Assembly (NCBI GenBank): GCA_001510335.1
Contig: LFFB01000005.1
Coordinates: 1-34,508 of the forward strand
Length of the DNA: 34,508 nt
Origin: Actinobacteria bacterium casp-actino2
GTDB taxonomy: Bacteria > Actinomycetota > Acidimicrobiia > Acidimicrobiales > Ilumatobacteraceae
Reading direction: 5' to 3'
Shown: one piece after another, positions 1 to 8,669 of the stretch
Layout: each line of letters opens with the position of its first letter
Numbering within the stretch: position 1 is the stretch's first letter
Translations under genes and position numbers: made by a program
Notes under the pieces: model-generated
What the model was told of the DNA's origin: nothing
The model's database searches: none
Seen by the model: only the letters and a program-made list of their open reading frames with translations

Positions 1-1834
1 CTCCATCGGTGATGTCTTTACCTTCACCAACTGCATCGTCGTATGCATTGACAGCACCGATGAACAAGTTCCCCGAAATGTTTTCGAGGTGACCGCGATA
101 GGTGAGCCATTTACCAGCGGCCGAAATATGGTCGGTGGTGCACTTGCCTTTGGCCTTCATGAGCACGGGCAGACCAAGATAATCCCTGCCGTCCCATGCG
201 GGGAATGGTTCAAGCAATTGCAAGCGGGTACTCGTTGGGCTGACGGCAACTGAGACGCCAGTTCCATCCGCAGGAGGTGCAGTGAATGTATTTGAGCCCG
301 GGTCGTAACCATCGCTCGGCAATACTTCGCCGATTGGTGCAATCAGGCGCACTTCGGTTCCGTCAGGGGCAGTGATGGTGTCGGTCGTGGGATCAAAGTC
401 GAGTTGACCAGATAGAGCGATTGCCATCACAGTGTCGGGCGAAGTGACGAAGCTCAAAGTGTTCGCTGAACCGTCAGCACGCTTGGGGAAGTTGCGGTTG
501 AACGAGTTGACGATGCTGTTCGGCTTGTCAGTTGCTTCTTTTGATCGTTCCCATTGACCAATGCACGGACCACATGCGTTCGCAAGAACGGTTGCGCCGA
601 CCGCTTCAAGATCGGCGAGTAAACCATCTCGTTCAATGGTGGCACGAATTTGTTCTGAGCCTGGGCTGATGAGTAGTTCGCACTTGGCCTTGAGACCAGC
701 AGCGACGGCTTGACGAGCAATTGATGCAGCACGAGTGATGTCTTCGTATGACGAGTTAGTGCATGAGCCAATGAGCGCTGCCGAAACTTCAATGGGCCAA
801 CCGTTTTCACGAGCAGCGTCACCAACTGCTTTACCAGTTCGGTGGGCGCGATCTGGAGAGTGAGGTCCGTTGATAAGCGGCTTGAGGTCGTCGAGGTTGA
901 TCTCGATCATCTGGTCGTAGTGTGCGCCTTCATCGGGACGAAGATCGGCAGCGACTGCATCGGCGGCTGCGGCGATGGCAGCACGATTAGTGGCCTTTAA
1001 GTAGTCCGACATGTTTGAGTCGTAAGCAAATACCGAACACGTAGCGCCGATTTCGGCTCCCATGTTGCAGACCGTGGCTTTTCCGGTTGCAGAGATGCTG
1101 TCGGCGCCGGGACCGAAATATTCGACGATTGCTCCGGTGCCACCTTCGACCGTAAGAACACGAGCAACTTCAAGAATGACGTCTTTAGGTGATGACCAAC
1201 CGCTGAGTGTTCCGGTCAGTTTGACGCCGATCACTTTGGGCCATTTCACGTTGAAGGGGAAACCAGTCATCACGTCAACTGCGTCGGCTCCACCGACACC
1301 GATGGCAACCATTCCGAGTCCACCAGCATTCGGTGTGTGGCTGTCGGTGCCGATCATCATGCCGCCGGGGAACGCATAATTCTCGAGTACAACTTGGTGA
1401 ATGATTCCGCTACCGGGACCCCAAAAACCAATGCCGTATTTAGCCGACACGGTCTTCAAGAAGTCGTACACCTCGTGGTTGTCTTCAATGGCAACACCGA
1501 GGTCGATCTTGGCGCCAACTTTGGCCAAGATGAGGTGATCGCAGTGAACAGTCGATGGCACTGCGGTGGTCGGGAGACCGGCCGTCATGAACTGCAGCAA
1601 AGCCATTTGTGCCGTGGCATCTTGCATGGCCACGCGATCGGGATTGAAGTCGGCGTAACTTCCGCCACGCACCATTTCTTGAGTGGTGGGATCAACGAGG
1701 TGGTTGATCAAAATCTTTTCGGCCAATGTGAGGGGGCGCCCAAGACGTTGGCGACCTAACGCGGAACGCCCGGTGAGCGTGGAATACACGTTGTTGACTA
1801 GTTCGAAGGGGGTGCCTGCGGAAACGGAGCTCAT
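1..1834 (-). CDS. acn: Aconitate hydratase, mitochondrial type (partial, C-terminus beyond left edge)
   Basis: Catalyses citrate to isocitrate in the cytosolic TCA cycle using a [4Fe-4S] cluster. The frame is open from ATG at 1834 to the window edge, giving residues 1-611; this family is usually about 750-780 residues, so the end of the C-terminal swivel domain is missing. Seen directly: the cluster cysteine of the [11 protein letters not shown] motif at residue 358 and the CGPC pair at residues 421 and 424, the same positions quoted for mature mitochondrial aconitase. Near the left edge the swivel-domain motif [15 protein letters not shown] is present. The substrate loop [21 protein letters not shown] is also clear. 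This is the mitochondrial-type family rather than AcnA/IRP1 or AcnB. There is no Shine-Dalgarno; a TATACT hexamer lies six bases before the ATG, so the transcript is probably leaderless. It is divergent from a GntR regulator. Confidence 0.96.
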   Translation of the reverse strand, partial: MSSVSAGTPFELVNNVYSTLTGRSALGRQRLGRPLTLAEKILINHLVDPTTQEMVRGGSYADFNPDRVAMQDATAQMALLQFMTAGLPTTAVPSTVHCDHLILAKVGAKIDLGVAIEDNHEVYDFLKTVSAKYGIGFWGPGSGIIHQVVLENYAFPGGMMIGTDSHTPNAGGLGMVAIGVGGADAVDVMTGFPFNVKWPKVIGVKLTGTLSGWSSPKDVILEVARVLTVEGGTGAIVEYFGPGADSISATGKATVCNMGAEIGATCSVFAYDSNMSDYLKATNRAAIAAAADAVAADLRPDEGAHYDQMIEINLDDLKPLINGPHSPDRAHRTGKAVGDAARENGWPIEVSAALIGSCTNSSYEDITRAASIARQAVAAGLKAKCELLISPGSEQIRATIERDGLLADLEAVGATVLANACGPCIGQWERSKEATDKPNSIVNSFNRNFPKRADGSANTLSFVTSPDTVMAIALSGQLDFDPTTDTITAPDGTEVRLIAPIGEVLPSDGYDPGSNTFTAPPADGTGVSVAVSPTSTRLQLLEPFPAWDGRDYLGLPVLMKAKGKCTTDHISAAGKWLTYRGHLENISGNLFIGAVNAYDDAVGEGKDITDG

Positions 1835-1854
1835 GAGACAAGTATAATACAAGT
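1835..1854. promoter_or_regulatory. Overlapping divergent leaderless promoters, acn / gntR
   Basis: Only 20 bases separate the ATG of aconitase (A at 1834, minus) from the GTG of the regulator (1855, plus). On the plus strand TATAAT (1843-1848) is followed by exactly six bases and then GTG. On the minus strand TATACT (1846 down to 1841) is followed by exactly six bases and then ATG. The two -10 boxes share bases 1843-1846. Both transcription starts would fall on the first base of the start codon. No good -35 box is visible for either; both -35 regions would lie inside the opposing coding sequence. Confidence 0.75.
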
Positions 1855-2586
1855 GTGCGTCAGATCAGGTACAGAGTCATAGCCGATGAGTTGCGCACGC
1901 GTGTGCAAGACGGCACCTATGGAGCGGGTCGTTTATTGCCGTCTGAATCAGAATTGGGCTCGGAGTTTGCGGCGAGTCGAGTGACGATTCGTCGAGCACT
2001 TGAAACTCTGCGCGATCAGGGACTTGTTGATGCTCGTCAAGGTTTTGGGTGGTTTGTCGCGGCGGCTCCGCTGCAACAAAGTTTGGGTCAGTTGGCGACG
2101 ATCGAAGCGCAACTGTCCGACGGCGGCATTAAACCAGAGCGGCGAATTTTGGAGTTTGCCTTTGAAAAGGCCTCGATACAGGTCGCCAAGATTTTGGGAG
2201 CCGATCAAGTTTTGCGCGTGAAACGACTGAATTTGGCCGACGGTGAGCCATTCGCATTAGTGACGGTGTGGTGTCGCTCCGACCTGGGCCAGCATTTGTC
2301 GAGGGCTGATGTTGAGCGGTCTCCGTTTTATGAACTGTTAGATGTGCCGCTCAAAGGAGCGACTCAGACCATTGGGGCTGACGCCGCTTCAGCTGAGAAT
2401 GCCCAATTATTGGGGATACCCGTCGGCTCGCCCGTACTTCGTTGTACCCGAACCACAACCGACACCGATGGCCGAGCCGTTTTGTTATCAGAACATGTCT
2501 TTCCGGCGCACCGCACCGAGTTTGTCGTTGAATTACCCCACGCCGAACGATCAATGGCGCCGACGGGGTTGCGTTTAGTCGAGTAG
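1855..2586 (+). CDS. GntR family (HutC/UTRA subfamily) transcriptional regulator
   Basis: A 243-residue DNA-binding regulator. Residues about 5-70 form the GntR winged helix, with the typical run [41 protein letters not shown] and the wing ARQGFGWFV. Residues about 80-235 match a UTRA effector-binding domain ([24 protein letters not shown], then [27 protein letters not shown]). Family members repress transcription until a small ligand binds the UTRA domain. The effector cannot be read from the sequence. The GTG start is fixed by the TATAAT box six bases upstream and by the domain starting almost at once. Because its promoter overlaps that of aconitase, it may regulate itself and aconitase together; this is inference. 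The gene is followed 40 bases later by the acyltransferase gene. Confidence 0.9.
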   Translation: MRQIRYRVIADELRTRVQDGTYGAGRLLPSESELGSEFAASRVTIRRALETLRDQGLVDARQGFGWFVAAAPLQQSLGQLATIEAQLSDGGIKPERRILEFAFEKASIQVAKILGADQVLRVKRLNLADGEPFALVTVWCRSDLGQHLSRADVERSPFYELLDVPLKGATQTIGADAASAENAQLLGIPVGSPVLRCTRTTTDTDGRAVLLSEHVFPAHRTEFVVELPHAERSMAPTGLRLVE

Positions 2587-2595
2587 CCCTCAGCC

Positions 2596-2617
2596 GTTGA
2601 CTATCAACAGTTAACCT
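2596..2617 (+). promoter_or_regulatory. Short palindrome and possible -10 box before the acyltransferase gene
   Basis: GTTGA (2596-2600), CTA, TCAAC (2604-2608) is a perfect 5-bp inverted repeat. It is followed by TAACCT (2612-2617), a TANNNT hexamer nine bases before the ATG at 2627. No Shine-Dalgarno is visible. A near-leaderless promoter with an operator-like repeat just upstream is plausible, but the repeat is short and no good -35 box is present. Confidence 0.35.
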
Positions 2618-2626
2618 TGCCTCGGC

Positions 2627-4705
2627 ATGTCGGACGAACCTCGCATTGAAACGCGTCTTGGGCATTTGCCTGCATTAGACGGTGTTCGCGGTCTTGCGGT
2701 CATCATTGTTTTGCTCTATCACCACAGCATCACGTGGATGACCGGCGGTGAGCTGACCGTTTCCATGTTCTTCACGCTTTCTGGATTTTTGATTACGCGA
2801 TTGATTGTGGCCGAGTGGGATAAGTCGGGAACGATTTCGTTACGCACGTTCTATGAAAGACGAGCGCGACGACTGTTTCCAGCATCGTTTGTTGTGCTCT
2901 TGGCGGTCGTCGTTATTTGGACATTGTTTCCAGGTTCTGGTCGTCGACTCGCGCCATGGGAATGGTTCGCCGGCCTGTCGTACTTCGAGAACATCTATTT
3001 GCAATCAGCGGGTAAGAGTTACGGCGGATTATTTGGTCTCGGTAACCCGCTTCAACACTTGTGGAGTCTTTCGTTAGAAGAACAGGTGTATTTGGTTTTT
3101 CCAGTTTTGTGTCTGTTTCTCTTACGTAAGAAAATGACGCGACGCACCGTGTGGAAACTATTTGTTGTTCTCACAACGCTTGCCATCGGCGCAATTGCAC
3201 TTGGTGCGTACTATCGCACGAATTCGCCGTTGTGGAGTCAGTTGCCAGTCTTAAACGCTCAATGTTCAGATTCGTCGTGCGCTTATTACGCAACTGAAGT
3301 GCGTGTTGGCGAGTTTTTGATGGGCGCAGCGTTTGCTGTTTTGTGGTCGGTTTGGCGTTATGTACCCAAAATCATTGATGCATTACGAAGGCCAATTTTT
3401 GTGGCTCTGTCGTGGCCGCTCATTGTTGGAGCATTCATTGTTTGGTTCAAGATCGGTTGGCAAAACCAATGGAGTGATGTTTTCTTCCCTTGGGCAGTAT
3501 TCTTTAACGGATTGATCACCTTGTTGATCATTGCGTATGCGGCGAGCGGAAGCGGCATGTGCAGTTTCTTATCGTGGAAACCTCTTGCCTGGATGGGTCA
3601 AGTGACATACACGATTTACTTGGTCCATTGGCCAATGTTCTTATTATGGGAATCACTACGACTTAATCCGAACTTGCCGCGAATTCGTGTGCCAGGAACC
3701 GATTGGGTCACGGTTGATCATTTCTGGATGTTCGTTGCGAAAGCCGCAAGCACCATGTTGGTGGTGTGTTTGATCTATTACTTGCTTGAGAATCCAGTAC
3801 GTCAACGCAAGATGTGGCAGGGCAAGAAACTTTTCATCTATCTGGCGTTGATGGCACTCGTGGGCACTGTTATTGCATTTGCCGGTAACGCTCATCGGAG
3901 TCGTGCTGATGATGTGATGTCAACTTTGAGTGAAGAAGCGCTCGCACTGCAGCAACAGGCCCTTGCAGATTTGCCTGACCTACCAGCGAATGCACCAATC
4001 GTTTCACCAGTTGACGAAGAGTTGCCCGCTCGCATCATGATGGTGGGTGACTCACAAAGTTGGGTTTTGGCGTCTGGACTTGATGATTGGGAAGAAACCA
4101 ATCAAGTCACCGTTCAGCCAAGTCCAGGAGTTGGTTGTGGAATTGGTGAAAATACGCCGATCAATTATCTCGGAGTCGAACAAGATTTTCGTCCAGGTTG
4201 TACCGAGTGGCGTGATTCGCTAGGACCGATTGTGCAGAAGTTTCGCGCGAATTTGGTGATCATTGTTGGAGGTACAGCCGATCTTTCCGATCGAAAGATT
4301 TCGGGTGTGGATGGTTGGTCGCACATTGGTCAATCTAAATATGACGCATGGCTACTCGAACAGTTCACGAGTTTCATCGATGTGATGTCATCGGCGGGTT
4401 CGCAGATTGTGTGGCTTTCAACACCGAATGTTGATCCTCCCTACATCGTTGGCGAAACTGGGGTGCCCCCGTTTGATGAGGCAGATCCCAGTCGTTCGGC
4501 CCGATACAACGAACTCATTGAACGATTCGCCGAGAATGATGATCGCGTCGTCTACGCCGATTTTGCGAGTGCGGTGAAAGCCCATCCGGGCGGAGAGTTT
4601 GAACCAAAGATGCGTCCAGACGGTGCACATATTGATTTGAAGTACGCCCCAGATTTGGTGATCTGGCTTGATCAGATGATTCGAGATGTGTATGTCGCTC
4701 CGTAA
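2627..4705 (+). CDS. OafA/YrhL-type membrane O-acyltransferase with C-terminal SGNH domain
   Basis: A 692-residue inner-membrane acyltransferase expected to move acyl (often acetyl) groups from the cytoplasm onto cell-surface polysaccharide or peptidoglycan. Residues about 10-400 form the acyltransferase-3 domain with about ten membrane segments. The hallmark LDGVRGLAVIIVLLYHH (with the conserved His) and FYERRARRLFPA motifs are both present. After a charged linker (about 400-465) the extracytoplasmic SGNH/GDSL-like domain starts. It carries the Ser of VGDSQSW (about 475) and the Asp-x-x-His of RPDGAHID (about 665-668), so both catalytic elements are intact. Two-domain proteins of this layout include OafA of Salmonella and bacterial lysozyme-resistance acetyltransferases. 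The 3' end overlaps the next gene by 20 bases, which suggests an operon. The acceptor substrate is unknown. Confidence 0.93.
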   Translation: MSDEPRIETRLGHLPALDGVRGLAVIIVLLYHHSITWMTGGELTVSMFFTLSGFLITRLIVAEWDKSGTISLRTFYERRARRLFPASFVVLLAVVVIWTLFPGSGRRLAPWEWFAGLSYFENIYLQSAGKSYGGLFGLGNPLQHLWSLSLEEQVYLVFPVLCLFLLRKKMTRRTVWKLFVVLTTLAIGAIALGAYYRTNSPLWSQLPVLNAQCSDSSCAYYATEVRVGEFLMGAAFAVLWSVWRYVPKIIDALRRPIFVALSWPLIVGAFIVWFKIGWQNQWSDVFFPWAVFFNGLITLLIIAYAASGSGMCSFLSWKPLAWMGQVTYTIYLVHWPMFLLWESLRLNPNLPRIRVPGTDWVTVDHFWMFVAKAASTMLVVCLIYYLLENPVRQRKMWQGKKLFIYLALMALVGTVIAFAGNAHRSRADDVMSTLSEEALALQQQALADLPDLPANAPIVSPVDEELPARIMMVGDSQSWVLASGLDDWEETNQVTVQPSPGVGCGIGENTPINYLGVEQDFRPGCTEWRDSLGPIVQKFRANLVIIVGGTADLSDRKISGVDGWSHIGQSKYDAWLLEQFTSFIDVMSSAGSQIVWLSTPNVDPPYIVGETGVPPFDEADPSRSARYNELIERFAENDDRVVYADFASAVKAHPGGEFEPKMRPDGAHIDLKYAPDLVIWLDQMIRDVYVAP

Positions 4706-6227
4706 TGAAACCCGTAATGAAACGACCAAAGTTCCCATAGTTCTGCGCCAAGCTGGTCCGCTCACGGCTCTGATTTGGTTCGCGGTCTATGTTCTCGTTT
4801 GTCTGACCGGTCAAAGATTCAACACTGACTATCTCAATTTTGGTTGGCAGCTCATTCCGTGGGACATCTTGTCGACCGATCCATTGCACAGCGTTTTCTA
4901 TCTGCATATTCAGCCACCGCTATGGAACTTGTTGTTGGGCACCGCTGCTTGGGTATCGCCATTTTCTGATCGGCTCACACTGCAAGCACTCATGGCGACG
5001 ATTGGTATTGCCGTCGCATGGCTCGCAGCGGTGTTAGCCCGACGATTGGGAATGTCGCGAAATACCGCAGTTATCGTGGCGTCGATTGCGACTTTACACC
5101 CAGAAGTTTTCAAAGGTGCGTTCGAACCAACGTACGAATTGGCAACTGCTGGGCTGCTGCTGGTGGTTTTGATTGCCATCGCCGATTTGTCGCGGAGAGT
5201 GAATGTGCGGCGCTCGTTAATTATTTTGGCAAGTGCGGTCACCGTTACTGCGCTCACCCGAAGTTTGTTTCATCCGGTTTGGGCCATCTTGATCGTGCTA
5301 TTCGGATTGTGGTTGATGCGACATCGCATTAACTGGAAATCGGCGATCTTGGTGTTGTCAATCCCTGTGATTTTCATGGGCGGCTGGATGGCCAAGAACC
5401 AAGTTGTGTTTGGTCATGCGACGTTGTCGAGTTGGTTCGGTATGAATATGCAACGCGCTGTCATTCCTGTTCTGCCAAAAGACGACCTTGATGAAATGTA
5501 TGCGAAGGGTCAAATCTCCGACATCGCAATGATTGGTCCATTTGGAAATTATGAGCTCTATCAAGATGTTGTCGAACCTTGTGTGCCTGAGCACAACTTC
5601 CGAGCACTGACTGAGCTCACTCGCACAACCGATCAATGGAGTCCGAACTTTAACGCCGAGTGTTTCCTTCCGATCTTTGATCAAGCTGGCAAAGATGCCA
5701 TCGCCGTTATTAGAGAGCACCCCGAAGCGTGGCTTGAGGGTCGTATGTGGTCTTTGCGAACAACGATTGCAGTTTCGCCGATTCCATCAGAGAGTTCTTC
5801 GGTGGTTGTGCGAGGACTCGATCAATTGTTTTCGGTTGCCCGACTTGATTTCGGGGGAATACTGTCAACCGAAGGTTGGGGAACGCCGATTTACGGGCAA
5901 CTGGAAGCTCAGGCTGACTTTGGGTTAACGCTGATTCCGATGTATCTCTCGATTGGTTGGATTGGGTTGTGGCAGATCATTCAGCGGCTCCGACGAAAAG
6001 TTTTGAGTTCAACAGCGCCGGTCTTTCTCATCGGATCTTTCACCGTGGTATTTACTGTGATCGTTGGGGCAATAGCCGAACTTGGAGAGCAATCTCGTTT
6101 TCGCACGATGGTTGATCCGATAGTGACGGTGATGTTCTTGGCACTCGTTGTGCCTGTCGTTCAGCGCTGCTATCGGCGAATTCGCAAGCGAGATAATCAA
6201 TCACACGAAGTAGCAGTAGGGAAGTAG
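4686..6227 (+). CDS. Polytopic membrane protein, GT-C glycosyltransferase-like (GT39/ArnT-like)
   Basis: A 513-residue protein with roughly ten membrane segments and an extracytoplasmic region at about residues 250-370. After the first segment it has an acidic loop (FNTDYLNFGW) and then HIQPPLWNLLLG, which resembles the H-PPLxxxLL signature of GT-C enzymes using polyprenyl-phosphate sugars (PMT/ArnT/GT39 type). That assignment is a pattern match, not a confirmed family call. It would transfer a sugar from a lipid carrier on the outer face of the membrane. The start is ATG 4686 or ATG 4692; both overlap the end of the acyltransferase gene, so the two genes are probably co-translated and may decorate the same surface polymer. 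Its last 31 bases overlap the 3' end of the opposite-strand gene. Confidence 0.75.
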   Translation: MCMSLRNETRNETTKVPIVLRQAGPLTALIWFAVYVLVCLTGQRFNTDYLNFGWQLIPWDILSTDPLHSVFYLHIQPPLWNLLLGTAAWVSPFSDRLTLQALMATIGIAVAWLAAVLARRLGMSRNTAVIVASIATLHPEVFKGAFEPTYELATAGLLLVVLIAIADLSRRVNVRRSLIILASAVTVTALTRSLFHPVWAILIVLFGLWLMRHRINWKSAILVLSIPVIFMGGWMAKNQVVFGHATLSSWFGMNMQRAVIPVLPKDDLDEMYAKGQISDIAMIGPFGNYELYQDVVEPCVPEHNFRALTELTRTTDQWSPNFNAECFLPIFDQAGKDAIAVIREHPEAWLEGRMWSLRTTIAVSPIPSESSSVVVRGLDQLFSVARLDFGGILSTEGWGTPIYGQLEAQADFGLTLIPMYLSIGWIGLWQIIQRLRRKVLSSTAPVFLIGSFTVVFTVIVGAIAELGEQSRFRTMVDPIVTVMFLALVVPVVQRCYRRIRKRDNQSHEVAVGK

Positions 6228-7792
6228 ACAGTTGCCGAGTCAGTTGCCTCGACTGTTAACCGGTCAGCCTCAACTTCTTGGGTGAGCAACTCGTTGTTTG
6301 CGCCCGAAAAAGTGAAATCGTTACTCAGAACGACAGCACCGTTGTGTCGCAGTAGTGCGCAAGGAAGTTCTGCATACAAAGTTGCGACATCTTGAGCCTC
6401 TCCGGTCAGTGCTTTGACCGGAAGTGGCGCATACGCAGACGGCAGGCCGGTATCCCAATGGACTCCGTCGGCATCATTCGTGATGATGATTGCGGCACCC
6501 GATTGAAGCGCGGCAATTGAATACGGCTTAAGTTCAGAACTATCGCTGAAGCTCTCGGCAATATTCCAGGGTCGTACTGCAAGCAGGGCAAAAAGAATGA
6601 GGCTGGCCATCGCGGGTGAAAAGCTTTGCGTGCGACGTAATCCATTTTGTTTGCTCACGAATTCGTGCACTGACCAAACGATTGCCGCGAGAGTGAGAAT
6701 GCCAGTTGGCAACATCAAGCGGTTATCGGCAATCACTAATGCATCAAATCCCATCATTCCCGCAACTAATCCTGCCGAGATAATGGCTGAAGCTGCCAGT
6801 GCGAACTCGGCTGTTGCTGTCAGAAAATGACGTCGGCGCACGATGCTGTAGAGCGCAACGATGACCACTACTAGCCAGGCGGTTGCGACAAACCATGACC
6901 ACCATGAGGGACCTTCATTCGTGAAATACGTCCGGCGTAGGTCGCCCTGTTTGGCATCAAACCAGCCGCCGATTGAGCGGACGAAGACTTCAATATCGAG
7001 TCGTCCGAGTCCGCGCCATCCAGCGTTATGTCCACCACCTGCAGATGACGCCCACAGAATATTGGAGGCGGCTGGGATCATCATCGCGATCGTCCATATC
7101 AAAGATGACAGTTTGCGCCCAGTCTTTTGATAGCGCTCCCATCCAGCGAGTATCGCGAGCGGTGCTCCGATAAAGCGCAACAGGCCAGCAGCGATTGACA
7201 GAGCAACGACAGGAGCCCACTTTCCGTCACTGCGGAATTTTGCGAGTGCGATGACGAGCCACAATGCGACCGCACAAAACAACGGTTCAGATAGTGCACC
7301 TTGGGTGACGAGTCGGGTTGCGGGTGACATCGTGATCAAGATTCCCGTTGCGCCGAGCAATAAAGGGGCGATCTTAGACTCGGTTGATTTCTTGGCGCCA
7401 GTAATGAAAGCAATCGCGATTGCGATCAGAGCGACGATGCATACAAGTTCCATCGCATGACGAGTTCCGATGATGATTCCGAGTACTCCGGCAACTAGGG
7501 GATAGCCAACAGGGAAGTCCACGAATGGCAGTCGGCCAGAACGTTCGAGAAACTCAATCGCCGAGAAGTTGGAAAATGATGGTGCAAGATTGGTCGTGAA
7601 TGGATGCCCGTTGCTGGTGGCCTCGGCTCCGCTCCAATAGGTCACAGTGTCGAGTAGGTGGACGATACCGTGGCGAAATTGCAGGATGCCGACGGTTAGT
7701 GCACCCAATGCGGCAAGGCCGTACGCCGCTAAAACCCAAGGCCCCTGGCCAGTCAGCTGACTGAGGGAGAGTCGTTCTTTAAACCGAGCCAC
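6197..7792 (-). CDS. Polytopic membrane protein, possible GT-C fold glycosyltransferase
   Basis: A 531-residue protein with about ten to twelve hydrophobic segments over residues 15-400 and a soluble C-terminal stretch of about 120 residues. The first extracytoplasmic loop contains LLDTVTYW (an acidic residue after the first segment, as in GT-C enzymes) and FVDFPVGYPLVAG, comparable with the PP-x-P loop of that fold. I recognise no specific family, so the function is only suggested. GTG at 7792 is taken as start because the first membrane segment follows about 18 residues later. CAGACT lies six bases before that GTG, a weak match to the leaderless -10 spacing seen elsewhere in this window. 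It converges on the GT-C-like gene 4686-6227 and overlaps it tail to tail by 31 bases. Confidence 0.75.
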   Translation of the reverse strand: MARFKERLSLSQLTGQGPWVLAAYGLAALGALTVGILQFRHGIVHLLDTVTYWSGAEATSNGHPFTTNLAPSFSNFSAIEFLERSGRLPFVDFPVGYPLVAGVLGIIIGTRHAMELVCIVALIAIAIAFITGAKKSTESKIAPLLLGATGILITMSPATRLVTQGALSEPLFCAVALWLVIALAKFRSDGKWAPVVALSIAAGLLRFIGAPLAILAGWERYQKTGRKLSSLIWTIAMMIPAASNILWASSAGGGHNAGWRGLGRLDIEVFVRSIGGWFDAKQGDLRRTYFTNEGPSWWSWFVATAWLVVVIVALYSIVRRRHFLTATAEFALAASAIISAGLVAGMMGFDALVIADNRLMLPTGILTLAAIVWSVHEFVSKQNGLRRTQSFSPAMASLILFALLAVRPWNIAESFSDSSELKPYSIAALQSGAAIIITNDADGVHWDTGLPSAYAPLPVKALTGEAQDVATLYAELPCALLRHNGAVVLSNDFTFSGANNELLTQEVEADRLTVEATDSATVYFPTATSCD

Positions 7793-7826
7793 AAGTTGAG
7801 TCTGGCAGGCTACGACACCCGAACTG

Positions 7827-7838
7827 TTGACCTGTCAA
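7827..7838. promoter_or_regulatory. TTGAC-CT-GTCAA palindrome between divergent genes
   Basis: TTGAC (7827-7831), CT, GTCAA (7834-7838) is a perfect 5-bp inverted repeat in the 55-base gap between the divergent membrane-protein gene (GTG 7792, minus) and the crotonase gene (ATG 7848, plus). Each arm resembles a -35 box, but neither has a -10 box at normal spacing. An operator is therefore as likely as a promoter element. CAAGAT (7836-7841) lies exactly six bases before ATG 7848. Confidence 0.3.
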
Positions 7839-7847
7839 GATGTACCC

Positions 7848-8669
7848 ATGGCTGTTGAAGATCGCGTCTCAGTAACTATTAGCAACGGAATCGCCGATGT
7901 GCGCATGAACCGTCCCGATAAGCGCAATGCCCTGGACAATGAAATGTTCTTGGCTTTGGCGGCTACCGGAGAAAAACTCAAGTCCGATAAGTCGGTGCGC
8001 GTCGTGGTGCTGTCGGGTGAGGGTTCGTCCTTTTGTGCAGGGCTCGACTTCGGTTCCTTTCAGCAAATGGCCGGTGGCACGAAAGCCGAAAATGCCGGCG
8101 AAGGCAATCCGGGCACCATGGTCGCTGGTCGCATTACGCATCTTGGTCAGCAAGTCGCCTGGGTCTGGCAAGAGATTCCCTTACCGGTGATTGCCGCTGT
8201 CCACGGACACGCTCTTGGCGGCGGAATTCAGATTTGCCTTGGTGCTGATATTCGCATCGTGCACCCCGATACTCAGATGTCGGTTCGTGAAACTCACTGG
8301 GGTCTCGTGCCCGATATGAGTGGAACTCAGGTTCTGTCGAATTTGGTACGTCCCGATGTCGCTAAAGAACTGACGTTCACGGCGCGAGTGTTTAGCGGCC
8401 GTGAAGCCTTTGATTTGGGACTGGCGACCCGTTTGTCAGATACACCTCGCGAAGATGCAATGGTGATGGCCGCCGAAATCGCTGGCCGTAGCCCCGACGC
8501 AATTCGCGGGTCTAAGGAACTGTTTAACCGAGTGTTTTCGGCTGGCGCGGCCGAACAGTTCGCCGAAGAACGTCGGGTCATTGGCTCATTGATTGGTCGC
8601 CCGAATCAGGTTGAGGCCGTGATGTCGAACTTCGAAAAGCGCCCCGCCAACTTCATCGACCCGAGCTGA
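7848..8669 (+). CDS. Enoyl-CoA hydratase/isomerase (crotonase) family protein
   Basis: A 273-residue crotonase-fold enzyme acting on an acyl-CoA thioester. The N-terminus VSVTISNGIADVRMNRPDKRNALD is typical. The two oxyanion-hole segments are SSFCAGLDF and VHGHALGGGIQICLGADIRI. The region that normally carries the catalytic acids reads MSVRETHWGLVPDMSGTQ, so one Glu is present, while the PGAGGTQ consensus is changed to PDMSGTQ. The C-terminal FEKRPANF helix matches the family ending EKRxxNF. Substrate and exact reaction (hydratase, isomerase or other) cannot be fixed. ATG 7848 is preferred over an in-frame TTG at 7827, because the extra seven residues are not family-like and the TTG lies in a palindrome. 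It appears to be a single-gene unit. Confidence 0.9.
   Translation: MAVEDRVSVTISNGIADVRMNRPDKRNALDNEMFLALAATGEKLKSDKSVRVVVLSGEGSSFCAGLDFGSFQQMAGGTKAENAGEGNPGTMVAGRITHLGQQVAWVWQEIPLPVIAAVHGHALGGGIQICLGADIRIVHPDTQMSVRETHWGLVPDMSGTQVLSNLVRPDVAKELTFTARVFSGREAFDLGLATRLSDTPREDAMVMAAEIAGRSPDAIRGSKELFNRVFSAGAAEQFAEERRVIGSLIGRPNQVEAVMSNFEKRPANFIDPS

Noticed and set aside
1062-1759. Two plus-strand ORFs opposite aconitase (1062-1379 and 1337-1759)
   Set aside because: The minus-strand aconitase frame is open and shows conserved cluster cysteines throughout; these are antisense shadows.
7827-7847. TTG at 7827 as start of the crotonase gene
   Set aside because: It would add seven residues not seen in the family and lies within an operator-like palindrome; ATG 7848 fits better.
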